Source of the DNA: Phylloscopus collybita
Lineage: Eukaryota; Chordata; Aves; Passeriformes; Phylloscopidae
Length of the DNA: 64,000 nucleotides
Direction: 5' to 3'
Assembly (NCBI GenBank): GCA_027886175.1
Contig: JAJNNQ010000004.1
Location: 16,411,501-16,475,500, forward strand
Part shown: positions 24,701-39,700 of the stretch, piece by piece
Layout: every line of letters begins with the position of its first letter
How positions within the stretch are numbered: the first letter of the stretch is position 1
Made by a program: the position numbers and the translations under genes
Notes under the pieces: generated by a model
Told to the model about the DNA's origin: nothing
Database searches by the model: none
Seen by the model: only the letters and a program-made list of their open reading frames with translations

Positions 24701-27700
24701 TGAAGCTCAGGGAGCAGCTCTGGCAGCGTCAAGGGGCAGAGCCTGCCCAGCAGCCCCACACCTCACCTACCTCCATGTGCCGCTCCAGCTCCTGCAGCAG
24801 GGTCACGTATTTATCCAGCCTCAGGAAGGGTTTGCTGAGGCTTGTGGTCAAGATGAGAATGCCTGGGCTGGCCGCACCCTGGCTCTCCATGAACTTCTCC
24901 AGTTCATCGCTATAAAAAGAGACAACAACAACAATGAGGGCTCTGAGGGCTCTCAGAGCTGAGGGCTGTGTTTTGCTGCTTCCCATGCTCTCCTGATGGC
25001 CAGGGCTCTGCTCTGAGCTGGTGTAGTGCCCCTTTAAAGGCAGCACAAACTCCCCTCTCAGAACCCTTCACCCATCACCAACTCCATGGAGCAGGCAGGG
25101 AGCTTCTAGCCAGGAAAGACCCTTCTCCCCTGGAAAGCAGGAGAGGATGTCGTATGGCCACAGGTGCTGGAATGCACAGCCTCTGGGGCACATTGGTGCC
25201 AGCAGCTGGTCCCCCAGAGCAGCAAGGTGGCACAGGGCCAGGCATCTGGTGGAGAGGGAGAGAGGGAGGGGGGTGGGGGCCGCATAGGCTGGTGCTGTGC
25301 TGGAGGAGGCTGCAGCAATGCTCTGGAGCCCTGCTGGAAGCTGTGATGCAGGTGTTTGGATGTATATTTCTCCAGAGAACACGGCCTCTGTGTGTCAGCA
25401 CTTTTGCCAGAGCTGATTCTTTGGTTGATTTAGGAAAAGGGGTCAGACTGAGGAATCACATGAAAGTGTAATTTGCTTGAGCCAGGCTTGTTTTTTAAAG
25501 CTGGATTTCAGCAGGTAAGTAAATACATTGTGAGTTCCCACTGCAGAATGGGAAGACTCAAACACCATGGATATGGTCCTGGCTTTCCCATCTTTGCAGG
25601 GAGGACAGTTACCGTACACTAGGAAAGACATAGTGTAGTCATGGCTCATGCTGTAATGTTTTGATTTCTCTGAAACTCTTTCCCAGGCACTGTTCTGTCA
25701 ATAAGAGGCAGGTTTTCCTAACTGTATCCTATGTTTTGCATTTCTTTCCCTAGAAGGGACCTTCTCTTGATGTCCCTCTGACTTGACCAATGTAGTCAAA
25801 GACTTTGTCTTTCTTCCACCCCTTTGGGTGGGTTCTTTGTAAAATAGTATAAAGAGAATAAATTCCTGGGTAATAAAGATTGATTGGAGTAATTTCAGCC
25901 TTCTGACCTCAGAGTGCCTGTCGTTTTTAATCTTAAACAGCGTCAACATAGTGGTAGCATCTTGGCTTGGCACACTTTTGAGCAGGACATCACACGAATT
26001 CAAGCGTCTACTGATGCGGGTCACGTTGAAGAAAGGTGTTATTAATGTGAACTACCAATGACCCTGAAAATCAACCATTTGGTTGAATAGAAGCTCAATT
26101 CATAAACCGGGTAACTGGATGACTTGATGACCATCCTCCTCCTGCAGCGATGTGTCCCCCCACCATGGTGCCATGGGGGAACACCCTCCCATTTGTCAGC
26201 GTGTGAGCACTTGAGTAGTGGGTCTGAAACAGCATCTGGGCCCTTTAGCAAGTAACAATCACAGAAGATGCTACTGCCAGAGCTGAAGCTGCCTGTTTGA
26301 CCCAACTCCAGGTGGGAGTCCTGTAGGTGCAAAAAGGACCTGTGAGATAGCTCTGAGCATGAGCAGTGTGAGTTGTCTTCATGCTGAAGCTGAAAGGTCC
26401 TGCTGAAAAGCCCAAAGCCCTAGCAACAGGAAATACGCTTGCCCTATTGTCAAAACACAGGTCAACAGCCATGCCAGGCCAAGTATTAATAACAAAAGTT
26501 AACTTTCTAAAGGAGTCTGAATTTCCTTCTCCATCTCTCACCTGTGCTGTGTGAGGACATTCACTGCTGAAGGGTGGTTAGCACAGTACGTCAGGTACAG
26601 GGAGCGGAACTGGGGCATCAGGTTCATGAAACAGCCTCCCACACGCTGCTGGTTCTCAGGGAGCCTACAGATAGCAACACACCAGCCATGTTAAGCCTCT
26701 GGATCTGCACCCTGCAGCCACAGTACTCTCAGGAACCTGCCCAGAAGCTACCTACTGCCTCAGGGAAGTTACCAGGTCACCTCATAACTGCAGCACTGAG
26801 CAGAGTACCCACACCTGCCACCTGGGGAGGAGGAAGAGGGGGACCATCAAGGGGTCTGGTGAGCATCACAACCCATTATCAGCCTCAGAGAACCTGTGAC
26901 TCAACCTGACATGTATCAGCAACAGAGCTACATCTGGGATGATGAGCATGCAGATGTGCTGGGACTAGGAGCAGTGCAGGGGTGGGTCCCACTCTGGGCT
27001 GCCCATGAACATGAAAAGATGGAGAAAGAAGGATAAGCCACGGCCTGAATATATTCCCAATATTCAGAGTTCCCCAATCTCTTTTCAGCCCTTAGCTGAG
27101 GCTAAACATGTCTGTCAGCCTTCCTGCAGGAAATTATCACCTCTAATAATTTGCCTGTTGCTCCCTGGCAATTCCCATCTTCATGCCTGCTAGATCTCCT
27201 ACCCTGCATGTGTCTGCATCTTTGGGTTAGGCACACTTTTGTGTCAGGTCTAGTGACACTCATTCAGCAGATGCCTTAACACCAGCAATGTCAGAGTTCC
27301 TTCTACCTTCTCTCCTGCCAAAGCACTGCCTTGCCACTTTCCCCCAACCCAGTTATTTTCTTCTATATTTAACAAGTCTAAGACAGCAGTCAGGAAGAGC
27401 ATTAATGAACATATCTTCCTATTATTTTTAGCTACAGTAGAAAAGCTTAACAACCTCACTGCTATGACACAAACTTACTTTGCAACTTCTTCCAAGGCTT
27501 GGTTCAGTGTTTGCTGAAAAGCAGAGATTTCTTCTGTGTTTCCCAGCAATGCCACAATATCCCCGGCGCTGAGCCTACAGGAGCCACATTGCCAGTCACC
27601 ATCAGAGAAAAGACGCTCTCAGGAGCACTCAGTTTTTATTGATCAGCAGTCCTTCCAAAAAGACACAAAATTTTCTCCCTCCCCAGATACAGCACTAGAC

Positions 27701-30700
27701 AGAACACAAAATTCATGATCTGTGAGCTACAGACCACAGTCTCCTGGAGAAGACTTCTGCTGTCAAGGATTATCTTAATTGGATTTTAATCACTTAATCC
27801 CACTAAAAATCCCACTAATCTTCTCAGACCTTTAGCTGTCTAATAGACACAGACAGATGGGATTTCAGCCAGAGGTGGGGAGGGAGGTGTGTGCACAGAC
27901 ACAGAGTTTTGTCTTCAGGATTCATGCCATGGGTTTCCCTGTGGGAGGAGGGTCCTACAGATAGGGGCTTCTTTGTTCCTCAAGCGAGGTTGGATGTTTC
28001 CAAAGCCAATGTGCCTGTTTCTGTCATCCTAAGAGTCACTCTCATACCACCCTCATTTAGGTTTTCAAAGCTGAGAACACAAACAATTTTCCCACATGAA
28101 GATTTTGGGAAGGGAGAAGTGATTGAAATACGAGGTCTTAGAATACCACTCTCCCATCTCTCCTGACCGGACAATGTCTGAACACGTGCCCTCTGTCCAT
28201 GACACCCCAAGGCTCCCACAGTGTTCTCTCCACCTCAGATGCCCTTATATCTTACTTATCATAAGATTGTAGGGGTCTTAAGTAAGTTCCCAGAAGTGAT
28301 TGTAGTTCCTTTGCATAATCTCGTTCTGTTTCCAGAATATTTTGCAACACCTAGGGTGAGAGACAGAGCACTGAGAAAAGATCTTTGTACTTGCAAATTA
28401 ATCAAAAGAACACAACATAAGCTTCCAAGTCCGGAAAAGCATGGAAGTGTATTTTAAGTCCAGAAATTACATTTCTTAATGCAGAACCCAGAACACTCAG
28501 GAAAGTCCTGGTGGTCAGATATAGCCAAACCCAAGAAAAGGGCCAGACCCCTGAGTTGGCTTGCTTACACCGTGACATTATCTCCCCACCTTTATCAACA
28601 GGAAATGCTGTGCCTTATCCCCCTGCACTGATCTGAAAACTGCCACCTCTTCTTAATTATCTCAATTGTCTACTTCAAGTCTCTACTTTTGACATCTTGC
28701 AGCCATTTTTATTTGTGGTTTATTGTCTCAACAGCCCTAAATCAAGGGAATAGAAACAGCTGCATTTAAACAGAATCACATCCCCAGTTGTTACGAACTA
28801 CTTCAGTGATTTTTAAGGGAAGGAGCCAGATGATTAATAACATGGTACTTATTAAAATGTATGATCAGCACTTTAAAACTTACCACAGGGTAATAATTTT
28901 TTGTCAGCTGAGTGTTTTCTAGCCCTTTTAATGCTTTCGGAGAGAGTGGTTTATCTGTAAAAAAAAAGCCCACATGAATAAATTACAGTGCACAGCTCTC
29001 ATTATTCCACCAGGAAAAGACACTGCCACATTATGTCCAGCAAATGTAGCTTCACCCCATCACCACAAAACTTCAATTGCAGGGTTTGTTTCCCCACTTC
29101 ATAAAAAGCTAGGATAAAACCAGTGGCATGCACAACACCGACATGGCCAAGCAAGTAACACACTAGAAGCTTCGTGCAGCCCCTGCCAACCAACATCCAG
29201 GTTTGCCCCAAAATCCCTGACAGTATCTGGCAATGTTTGGAATGAAGTCTTGCTTCACCTGGCCCACTGAATTTGGTTTTAAAACTGGATGTCTGTCAGA
29301 AATGACAGTTACTGTGTTATTTTCCAGGTGATTCACAAAGCATTTGAAGCCAACCCCATTCAATATGCTGACATTCCATTCCCATAGTCACTTGTGATGC
29401 AAAATCCTTCTCTGAATGAGGGTAAAATTAAATGAAAGGCTCACAAAACCCTGGAAATCAATTCTTACTCTGCATTTGATAAACCCCTGTGGATGCCTGC
29501 AGCATTGTATATATGTGCGGACAAACACACACAGACAAATCCCTGCTCCAATTTTCCTTCCCTAGAGAAGCCCCTTCCCTTCCAGCAGCATGGCTTTCCC
29601 AGCAACACCATCCCCCCTCTGGACTGGGACAGGCAGGCAGTGCAAGGCTGCCCCAGTCCTGGCCACACTGCACATACTGAAACAGCTCCTTGCTATGTGG
29701 AGCAGCCAGGCTCTCCTGGCTCCCTGCAATTGCTCACACAAGGCAATTACTTTCACACTGATAGCAGAGGAGAAACTAGAAATTAATAACTTTAGCCTCT
29801 TTATGTATTGTCTAACTGTAGTGCTTCCTGTCACTTCCAGCTAAAGGCTCACAGGAGTTCAGCTCCACAGTTACATCACAGAATCACAGAACATTTCCAC
29901 CCAAAGGGCGCATGTAGGACACAGTAGAGGTATGGACACTGCTGAAAAACAGGTAACTCTGTTCAGAGTGACAAGTCTTACACTGTTGAGGTGGGAAAAG
30001 CAGCTCCCTGCCAGCTGAAGCCCCAGCAGAGTTCCTGGGGCAGGGAGGGTTTACTGATGGTCCCTCATTCCTCTCTTGCAATATGGATACATCTCCTGAG
30101 CCCACAGACACTAGGGCAATGAACCCTCCTGCCACGTGAAATGGTGCTGAGAGAGGATCTGGAGGGAAAAGCTCTGCAGACAGAAAAGTCTGATGGGCTC
30201 CTACATCAGAATCTATGGGAGACTGGCCCTTCACTTCAGTTAGGTACTGTCATGTCCTGCAGCTCCCATCTGATTTTCCCTATAGGACCCAATTGTGCTC
30301 TCCTTTGTTTAAAATATCTCTCTTCTCCCCTCACTGAGTTAATTAGTGATTCCTGAGTTGTGCCAGACAAGCCTTGAATCCCTGCTGCAACTTCCTGCTC
30401 CAGCTCAGACATCATTTCCCAAAGGGAAACAGTGGGAGGTGAGATATCCTAACAATGATTTTTTCCATTTAGAATGAAATAAAAACTGACCTAATTCTGA
30501 GCACTAAATCATGAAATTTTTTTCTTCCCTCCTTTGCATTATTTTTGCAAGGATAGAAGCAAGGATGTCTAACAGGCTGCACATTTTGCAGCTACTTTGC
30601 AGACCCCTGCTGGCATCTCAGTGTTTGAGGCCAGAGCAGATCCTGAGCCACAGAACCAGCACCAAGCACACAACCGGTCTCTGTCTATGGTAAGTGCTCA

Positions 30701-33700
30701 AGGCACACTAAGGAGTTAAGTTGTATTTTGCCAAAAAACAGTTTAATCTCACACAGATCTGGGCAGGGGTGAGCTGCTTGAATGGATATGTAATGCCACA
30801 GGGCAGTTGGCATGGGGCTTCACATCATCACCACCCAACATCTCGGTACAACCACATCGCAGAACATGTTAAGGACATGCAAGACACAGCTCAGTAAAGG
30901 CAGATATCATCAGACAGATCATCGCCTCCCTCTTCCTTTCTCAATATTGCAGCAAAAGCACCTTGGGAAAATGTACTCTATGAAATCAACCATCACTATG
31001 GACCAAAGCAGGGACCACACCCTGTGGCCACGCAGTTTTTGTCAGATTCCACACCGTGAGAATCCATTCCATTGATGCCTGAAAAGCCAGGATCAAACAC
31101 AAATACATTGCCTGACCAAGGCCTCTAACAAAAAGCTAGTTCTGTGCTTGGACACAGGAATGACCTGATGGCTCCCCAGGACAAAGGGGACCCACATCCA
31201 TCTCTGTCCTTATCCTCTGACAATATCCCTGCTGGGGCTTGGGGGGAGGAAGAGAAAGGCACAATGTGCTGGGAAGAGGGTGAAGCGGCTCTCAAGCAAT
31301 TCATCCGAGACATTGCGTGTTACCCTTCCATTCATCCTTCCATTAGCCCAGCTGCCTGAAGTACATAACAGTCCTTAATAAATAGCAGCAATTTCCCAAA
31401 GGCACGAGGGCCCTCACTGCATTGTGCCACTGTCATTCAATCAGCCCTTGAAAGCAATTTGCTTACCGGTGGATTTGATTTCTCTGACGTAGTTGCTTGG
31501 GAACCAGCCTGTTTTTCCATTCAAGGTACCTTCCCACCAGCCCCCTTCTTCAACTCGGGTGACATAAATAATGTCTCCTTTGTTAACAGAGAGCTCATCC
31601 TCATTGGTCTGCTTAAAATTGAACCTGGCCTTAACCACCAGCTGATGACTACCATTCTCGGTCATCTCCTAAGGAAAGAAATGTGGAAAACCATCAGTAA
31701 ATACTCCAAAAAAAAGCAGAAACCATTAGGACAAGCCATTGTTCTGCTCTGTTGTGACAGCTGTTTTTTCAGTATTGCTCTGTATAACAACCAATAGTAC
31801 CTTGCTGTTATGTAAACTCTCCCTTCAGAGAACCATAAGGTCCCTCCCAAGTATTAATTTAGTTTTCCAGTGCAATGGGTGGCAGATAAGAATCACTCTT
31901 CTCCTGCCACACAGAGAAACACTGAGGTTTGGAGAAGCTGTGGGACTCTCTCCAGCTAAGACAAGAAACCCATGATGGATATTAGGAGAGAACAACCTCT
32001 GGTGTTGACCCAGAGGCACCAACCACACTCCTCTATGCCCAAGGCATCAAACCCAGGACTACACATTAAATGAGGGGTACCACAGGCTTGGACTGCCTCC
32101 GTAACACCCTTGCTGACTGGGAAGATGCGCTGTTGGAGTCACTCTGGGGGTCTCCAGCCGCCGAGTTAAGAGAGGACAGATGTGAACATGGCCTTTTTGA
32201 TAGCTGATCTAGGGAAAGAAAACAAAGTCTGAGTTTTACCCAGCTGTCCACCATCCCTCCATATCGCAGCAAAGCAAAGAGTAAAGCCTGTAAAGAAAAC
32301 AGGAAAAGGTCACAACAGATCAAAGAGCATCTATAGGAGCAGGACAGCAAGTGCATGGCAACTGCAGTGTGGTTACTCCCAGTCTGCAGTGAGGGTGGTT
32401 CTCTGGGCTGGAATAACCCTTAAATCATGGAAGAAGTTGAATTGCATCCCAAGACACTCCTAGGTTGTGCCAGATCTGCAGCCACACATCGAATTGCAGT
32501 ATTCCTTTGAAATCCCCCTTAAACTGCAGAAAAGTAGAATAGTACTCAGTACTGTGATTCCCCACTGGGAATGTTTCTGGGATCCAAGTAAGCACTGTTG
32601 GAGGTGTGTCAAAGTTTAGCTCTCCAGTGAGTGCTCTTAGGTCACCTCTGCAGCTGCAGTGTGGGCTATCATGCTGAGTGGGGAGGAATGCTGAACAGTT
32701 GGTCAACACAATTGCTCCTCTATTTAGAGGAGTCCTTCTGGGTTCATTATCCAGCTGGAAGAAGCTAGGCACTATTTTGATTGCTGCTCATGGACTGTTG
32801 CCATCAGTCATGTGAGAGAGGGTTTCAAGCCACGCCGAGGAAGGACATGAGTGTCATCCTCAGGAGATGAACTGCCATGGAAAGGCTCAGATCATCCCAG
32901 CAGCTGCTGGAGCTGCCTCCTTCACAGAGGAGCTGTGCTTCAGAGCTCCTGGCTTTGCAAACCAGTCTCTAGGCTTGTTTCTGTCCCCACCTGATGCTGG
33001 AGGCAATGCTGCTGCTCTCACACATCTGTTTTCATAAATAGTGATTTGTTTCTATATTAATACTGAAAAAATTGCCAGAGGGTAACAAGTTTCCTGGTCC
33101 TAACTGTGCAGAGACTGAGTCAGTAGCCTTGTTGCTAAGAGGAATTCCAGCTCCTGCAGGATCTCTGCCCCAGAATCCTGTTGGATGCTGCAGAGGTGTA
33201 AAAACATGGGATTCAAGCCACCCAGTAATTCCCAGTACTTCACTGCTAATGTACCCCACACCACACTGTGGGACACCACTCAGATCACCTCCTTTCTGTG
33301 TTCCATGGTGCTCAAAAGACACAACAGCAGATACTATAATTTAGTAAATGGAAGGATTTTTAAGATTGGTCTTGTAGATTCTCTTCAGATTTTAGAACAT
33401 TTCTGCATTCCAGAGCTGCACTTTTCTACCTGTGGTGGGGACCTTGCGTGTCCATGGGCCTAAAAAGCAGAACAGAGCAGTCTGCAGGAATCCCTGGGCT
33501 GGGTGTGCAAGCCCCTGCATCATGTTTGGAGTTCTGCCTCGAAAACACTGCAAGACAAGAGGGCGACACAGCCACGAAATGTGCGCAGAAATCGCAAAGG
33601 ACAAACTCCAAGGCTGCTTTTCCTCCATTCTCCTCCAGTCTGAATGTCAGCATGGAAAACTCATTCTGAAGGGGAAGTTTGGTAGGAGTTACAGGAACTC

Positions 33701-36700
33701 AGCTGGGTTTTTATTCTCCTCAGAGGATTTTTGTTTCAATAAGAAAACACCTCATTCTTAGATTGGACCTGGAGCAACACAAGCTGTGAGCTCTTGGGGA
33801 AGGGACTTGCTTTGTCTCTCTCCTACCCCATGCACAGTGGGGACCAGGTCCATGACTATGACTTCCATGTGCTGCTGTCTTACAAAGCCCAGCCATGCCA
33901 TACTCACACACAGTCTAGCCAGTCCATGCTCCAGCAATGGACAACATCCATGGTAAACCTTGTGTGCTGTCAGTGAGTCAGTTTCTCTCCTGCCCTGCTT
34001 GTTACACAATTGCCTGACAACTGCATGGTGAATTCCCAGCTTCCCAGGCTGTAGCAACTGCAGAACTTCTCCCCATGTAAAACCCACTTTGCCAACAGAG
34101 TGGGCTTTTCTCTCTGAAGCATCCTGATATTTGAGCAGGAGTGGTTTTGGCTGCTGTTGGTGACTCACAGGCCAGGGGTGTGGCTGGCTGCCAGTGTGAG
34201 ATATTCTTCCCCTGATTCCTTCTGAAAGGGCGGGCATAAATCCCGAGTCCAGACTTCGCTTATTCAAGTCATCAGCCACAGTCACAGGAAAATGACTCCA
34301 TTACTGTAGATTTTATGACTCTCACTGCCCCTCCCAATCTTCCAAAGCTTTTATAAATATCTGCAGCAACCTAGAAACAAATGTAAAACTGCCTTTGACA
34401 GTTTGGCAGTGAAGTGTATCATTTATATTGCATCATGACGGTGTCCTATTTTATGCCTGGTCCAGCATGGAACACTGCTGCCATATGTTGCTTAAACTAT
34501 GGTTAAAATAACTGGGTTTTCTGCTTGCATTCCTACACTATTTTTGGCAGAAAAGCCTTGTCTGATCCAGCACAGCTGGTTCTCCTCCCCTGCCCTCTCT
34601 TGCAGACAAAAGCATCAAGCTCTGTATTCTTGTGTTTTGATGAACAGCTGCTGAACTACAAGTTTATCCACTACAAATGATAGCCTTCAGTTATTTGCAT
34701 AAAAAGATCCATGAAGACACAAGGATTTGGACTTCAAATGGATGCTCAGAAATACATTCCCACAGCATTTCCTTAGCTGACACCTACTTCCCTCTGCCTC
34801 CAACCAGGGTGTTGGGATGCAGCAGTGCTGAGGGTGTTGGGATGTGCAGACATGTCAGAGCCAGGTGCCAGCAGCAACTGCAGTAGCTGGTACCAGGCTT
34901 TTCCTGATGCTCCATTCAGCCCACAGCCTCTGGCAAAACAGACAAACTGGACCATCTGCAGTTTGTAGGACACAGGCTCCTTCTCCTCAGGAATTTGGCC
35001 AAGCCACCAAAAAGTAAATGTTTGAGACATGTATTTATTTTACCCTGTACTTTTCCCAAGGGTACTCTCTGCCTGAGCAGCTAATTATATCGCAGGCATT
35101 GCGCTTTTTAACATTTAAACACGGAAAGCATATGTTCAAACAGATGTTTGCCATGAAACCAAGAGGATCCCAGCTTCTCTGTAGCCCTGTCAGTAACATG
35201 ACAAGAACTATTCCCCAGCAAAGCCCTGTCCTGGGCTGAGCTGGCACATGGGTGGCTGGAAGAATGGAGTAGGGGCTGTAAATAAGGGGACAGATGTGCA
35301 GATGGCACTGCAGCCTTGCCACCCTGTCAGCACACACCTCATCACACCCCCCAGTCCAGCAACAGGCAAGGACAGAGGCAGGAGAGTTTCTCTCTCCTTT
35401 TGCTTTCAGAACAGTGAAGAAAATATCAACATAACAGCAGCATTTGCAGAGGCTGCTCCCAGTCTAGTTAACCTACATTTTATATCCCCCACCACACTGA
35501 ACTGCAAGAGCTGCTACACAGGATCAGAGGGTGCTGTTGGTAATTGAGTGGTGAAAGGCTGGGAGGAGATGCTGAGGCTGGATGAGGCCCAATTCCCATT
35601 CCCAAACTTCTACTGAGTGAACTCTCAGCAGAACTGAGTCCTGGCTGCAGAACAGCAGCCTTAGAACCTGAATTTCTTCAGAGCAGCATTATACACACAG
35701 ACACACACATATATGTGTACAAATGTGTGCAAATAGGGGAGGTGTTTACAAATATATACTATTATTATACATTATATACTATTATTAGACATGTTGTTAT
35801 ATATGTTCATGTATAATATATGCATGACAATTTATACACCAGTTTATATAATGTATAGGCAAAATGCAGTAAGCCAAAAAGAAAGCCTTCCCATGAGAGG
35901 AAAGTAATGAGTTTTTAATTTTGAAATTTCCTCCTTTAAACCATCTCAACCTCCAACAGGGAAATGGAACTCTTCTCCTGGTGCTGGACTTCGGTGGGTG
36001 TGCAGGAGTCTGTCCAAACAGACCTGTATGACAGGAGGCTGTGAACTCTTCCCACCAGCAGGCAGACCTCTCCTCATTTCCTCAGAAAAGGGACCCTGGG
36101 CCCCTTACCCCTCCCCAGAGCACCACTGTGCCACTGTCCCCCCTGTTAAACTGCTTTCACAGACTGTGCTACTGAATATAATTTTAAAGCAATCTGTAGG
36201 GAACAGCTACATATCTGGATGGAATCCGGATGAGCTGATTTGTTTTGCTTCAGCAGCCTACTCCTGCTCCCAGGGATACAGGACAAGCCATCAGCTTGAT
36301 TCCCAGATCCAGGAGCCTACTCCAAGGAACCAGGGAAAGGAGAGAGAGAAAAACATCAATACAATTGACTGAGCAACTAGCAAAATTTGTTTTGATATTC
36401 AGGAAGGGTATTAAGCAGATGGAGCTGTTTTTCTCTGCAGCTGTAAAACACACTCTTTAAAATCTGATATCTGCATTTTGGGAGGTGCATGTTAATTTAC
36501 ACTGAGGATCTCTTATGCTGACCTACTTTGAGGTCCCTTAATACTTAATGCTCAAAACTGAGCAGAGGTCCCTCAGTGTAAAGTGATAATTGAGCTCTGC
36601 AGAGTTCACACAGCAGGTCTGAAACATCACATTTTAACCTAGAGTTGGTAGAAGCCTAAAATGTGAACCCCCCCATCAGCCATCAATGCTGGCAGTACAA

Positions 36701-39700
36701 TTTGACAAACCTCCAGAAATCACCATAAAGCAGGAATTAACAAAATTAAAACTAGCCCTGCATACACATGAGAAATAGTTTGAAAGGACAACAAAAGAAC
36801 CCCTTTTTTCTTACCTTCAGTAGCTTTATTTACAGCTGTCAGTGTGCTCAGGACCTTGGAGAACTGATCTCCAGTGTACAAATCATGTGGATCAAACACC
36901 TGTGAAAGATGAATTCAGTCAGTCGAGCCCAAAACATCTCACACTGGCTGCTGGAGCCGCCCATGGTGCTGGAGGGTGACAGTGAGCATTAGGCAGCCCC
37001 TACGTCTCTGCAGGGAAAGGGTGCTCATTCGGGCTGACAAGTCCCATTCCCTTTACAGCCAGAGAACCCTGGGGCATCACTGACAGGCAGCGTGGGAAGG
37101 GCAGGGGAACCCAGAAGCACTTGGAGTGTAATGCTGGGAACAGGGAAGGAATCAGTGCTGTCTGCAGAGCAAAGACAGCTCTGAAAATCACCGAGAAGGT
37201 TATTGCTGGCCTTGAGGGAAGGAAAGACTTTGTTGCTATTTTTGTAATCAAAAGCTGAAGAGACTGAGGCCTGTACATACGGATCTATGTATAAACACAC
37301 ACATATTTTCCACAGCAGAATTAACACACAAGGAATTTTCTGCAATTGCAATATATAGTATATTTACTCTTTTTTACAGGAAGACAAACCCAGTTATCCT
37401 ATATACAAAAGTTTCACGCTAAAGAATTTGGTGCTGTTAATCCTCAATGGCAAAACAGAAATACATGGTTAGCAAGGGCTTATTTCCCATGACTGATAAC
37501 CTGGATCTTGTACACGTCAGAAATCACTACCAGTACCATGAGGGACAGTTTGAGTTTCCAAAACACTTCAGCCCCCTTTAACACCTGAAAAATGCTCTCA
37601 ACTTCATATAGACTGTACAAATCCTACCATTAATGAAGCAAAGATAAGAGATACAAAAAGTCCCTCTTGTTGGTACCATCATGTCACCATCTGCTAATCT
37701 CCAAATACATGTTGTCTTGCAAGTAGAGACCAAAGATACACAAATCCAATGAAAAGGAAAGATGATTTCAAAGCTCTCCCTTGCTTTCCACACAAAGCTC
37801 CTTGAGTACCCTTGGCATATTTCAGAGAGGAAGTAGACTGCCCTCTCTCACAGCCCTGGATGCTTGGGGCATCTCCTCTTAACAGACACACCAAAGTCCA
37901 ACAGGGGCAGTACAAAGGCTGCTCTTTTTTGAGAATATGTTTTCCAATTGACTCAGCTATTCAACACTAAGAGACATGCTTTACCCTAAAGAAATTTAAT
38001 CCAGGCTGGTGACAATTTGCTGTCATCACAAATATTAAAACCTGTAGCTCCACAGCTCTGATCACATCAACTGCTCTGCACATTCCAGGGACATACCCAC
38101 CTACCTTGGGCTGTTTCTGAGCTGAACTATCACCTGCACTCACTTGGGTTTGCTGCTTTGGACCATGCAAGTCCCATCCCCTCTGCCAGCTGGTGTATGG
38201 GATCAGTTTTCCTGCCCTGCAGTTACAGCAGTGCTCTCCAGGTACAGCCTTCAGCCCTAAGCAACAATGTTCCTATCTGGGTGGAAAGGGAAACAGTAAC
38301 AGAGCGCCCCAGCGTGCGCTGACCCCCTTGGCAGCTGCTGGAGCATGGAACATTACAGTTGCACAAGAGGAAAGTAAACAGCCGGGCTGGGTTGTTTGCA
38401 TGCATCTCTCTGGTGTGTCGTTTTCTCAGCCGTACCCTCCTTCTTCCACTTCAGTAATTCCAGAAAAATAAGGTTCTGTCTTGAATTAATGCCTTTTTTT
38501 TTTTTTTCCCAAGGAGCAAAATACTACAGTACATCCCAAATCCTTCAATGCAGAGAATAATGTTGTCAGCTCAGAGTCATCAGGCTGGCAAAGTCCAGAT
38601 GAAAATGGTGGGAAGAAAGACATGCAAAAAATTCTAGCACAAAAGAAAGTAATAACTTTTATACCTTCTTCACACGGAAATTGTCTGGAACAGCTACTGT
38701 GGAACAGTGGCGATGTGGAAAACTCTTCTGGGTCAGCTACTGTAATGTAAATACACTCTGCAGCTTGATCCAGAATAAATTCTTCATACAGAAAAGCCCT
38801 AATTTATGAGCTAAAAATTACTTTTTCCAGCATAATCCATCAATAATTCCATTCATAACTAAAAAAACAAGCTGCAGCTAGAAGACAAATAGAAGCAGAA
38901 AAGGCTTTTCCACTTCTAACACATGGAAGATCAGGTCATGTAACTAAAACCACATTTAAATCTACACCTGTCACCTGAGGATCTCCATTAAAACGTTGTT
39001 CTGACTTGCCGAATCACCTACTGCGGCTCCCCTCGGTAAAACGCTCCGGCTGTTTCACCAAGCATCGCACCGGGCACGAGGAGCTCTGCACTGCCGCACC
39101 GCCAGCCTCCGCCACAGGCAGCGAGGGGATAAGCAGGAGCTTCGCGACCAGAAGAGCACCCGGCTACTCGGGAAGGACGTGAATAGGAGAACCAAACCCG
39201 GGTGCGGCTAGCAAGTTTGGGATAGAGCCCAAAATCCCAGTCCCGCGACGGGAAGTGTAGAAAAGTTAGGGAAAGCCGGGTTGTATTTCGAGTGTGAACT
39301 GTCCACACTTGGACTACCCCCGGCAAACCCCCAGCTGGGTGCCAAGCCCGAAGCGGTCACGATATCTCCAAACCCGAGGACGGGGGCTGGAGCTGCCCGT
39401 CCCCCAGCGATGCGGAGCTTCGGGCTGCTCCCACTGGACCTGCCTCTGCCTCCAGCGGGAGCGGCGGCGCCGCCGGAGCTCCGCCAGCATCGACGAGACA
39501 GAGCTGGGCGGGCGGCGGGAGCGCCGCTGCCCCCGAGGAGCACAAGCACGGCGCCGGCTCCGGCTGCTCCGCTCGGCTGCCGCGGTGCCGTCGCCCCCTT
39601 CGGCGAGGACAGCCAGGAAGACACCCCTGCTGAGCGACTGGACACCCGCGGGGATGGAGGCGGTGGGTACTCACGGCGGCGGGCGGGCGGGCGCGCAGCC

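Larger units (their letters stand above)
9757..36814 (-). other. ARHGEF6: ARHGEF6 introns 3-21
   Basis: Intron spans: 3 (36814-32209), 4 (32080-31669), 5 (31466-28955), 6 (28883-28351), 7 (28255-27575), 8 (27478-26665), 9 (26541-24910), 10 (24770-22925), 11 (22864-20762), 12 (20614-19753), 13 (19665-18665), 14 (18585-17730), 15 (17595-17323), 16 (17196-14483), 17 (14461-13654), 18 (13559-12448), 19 (12357-11651), 20 (11550-10730), 21 (10674-9757). Beyond the CR1 pieces, a poly-pyrimidine tract at about 19,411-19,445 and a TA-rich patch at about 35,690-35,870, I see no other gene, RNA or array in them. Confidence 0.8.

Noticed and set aside
24968..25471. 167-codon plus-strand frame in ARHGEF6 intron 9
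   Set aside because: It lies in an intron of the opposite gene, has no family and only follows local GC and purine content.
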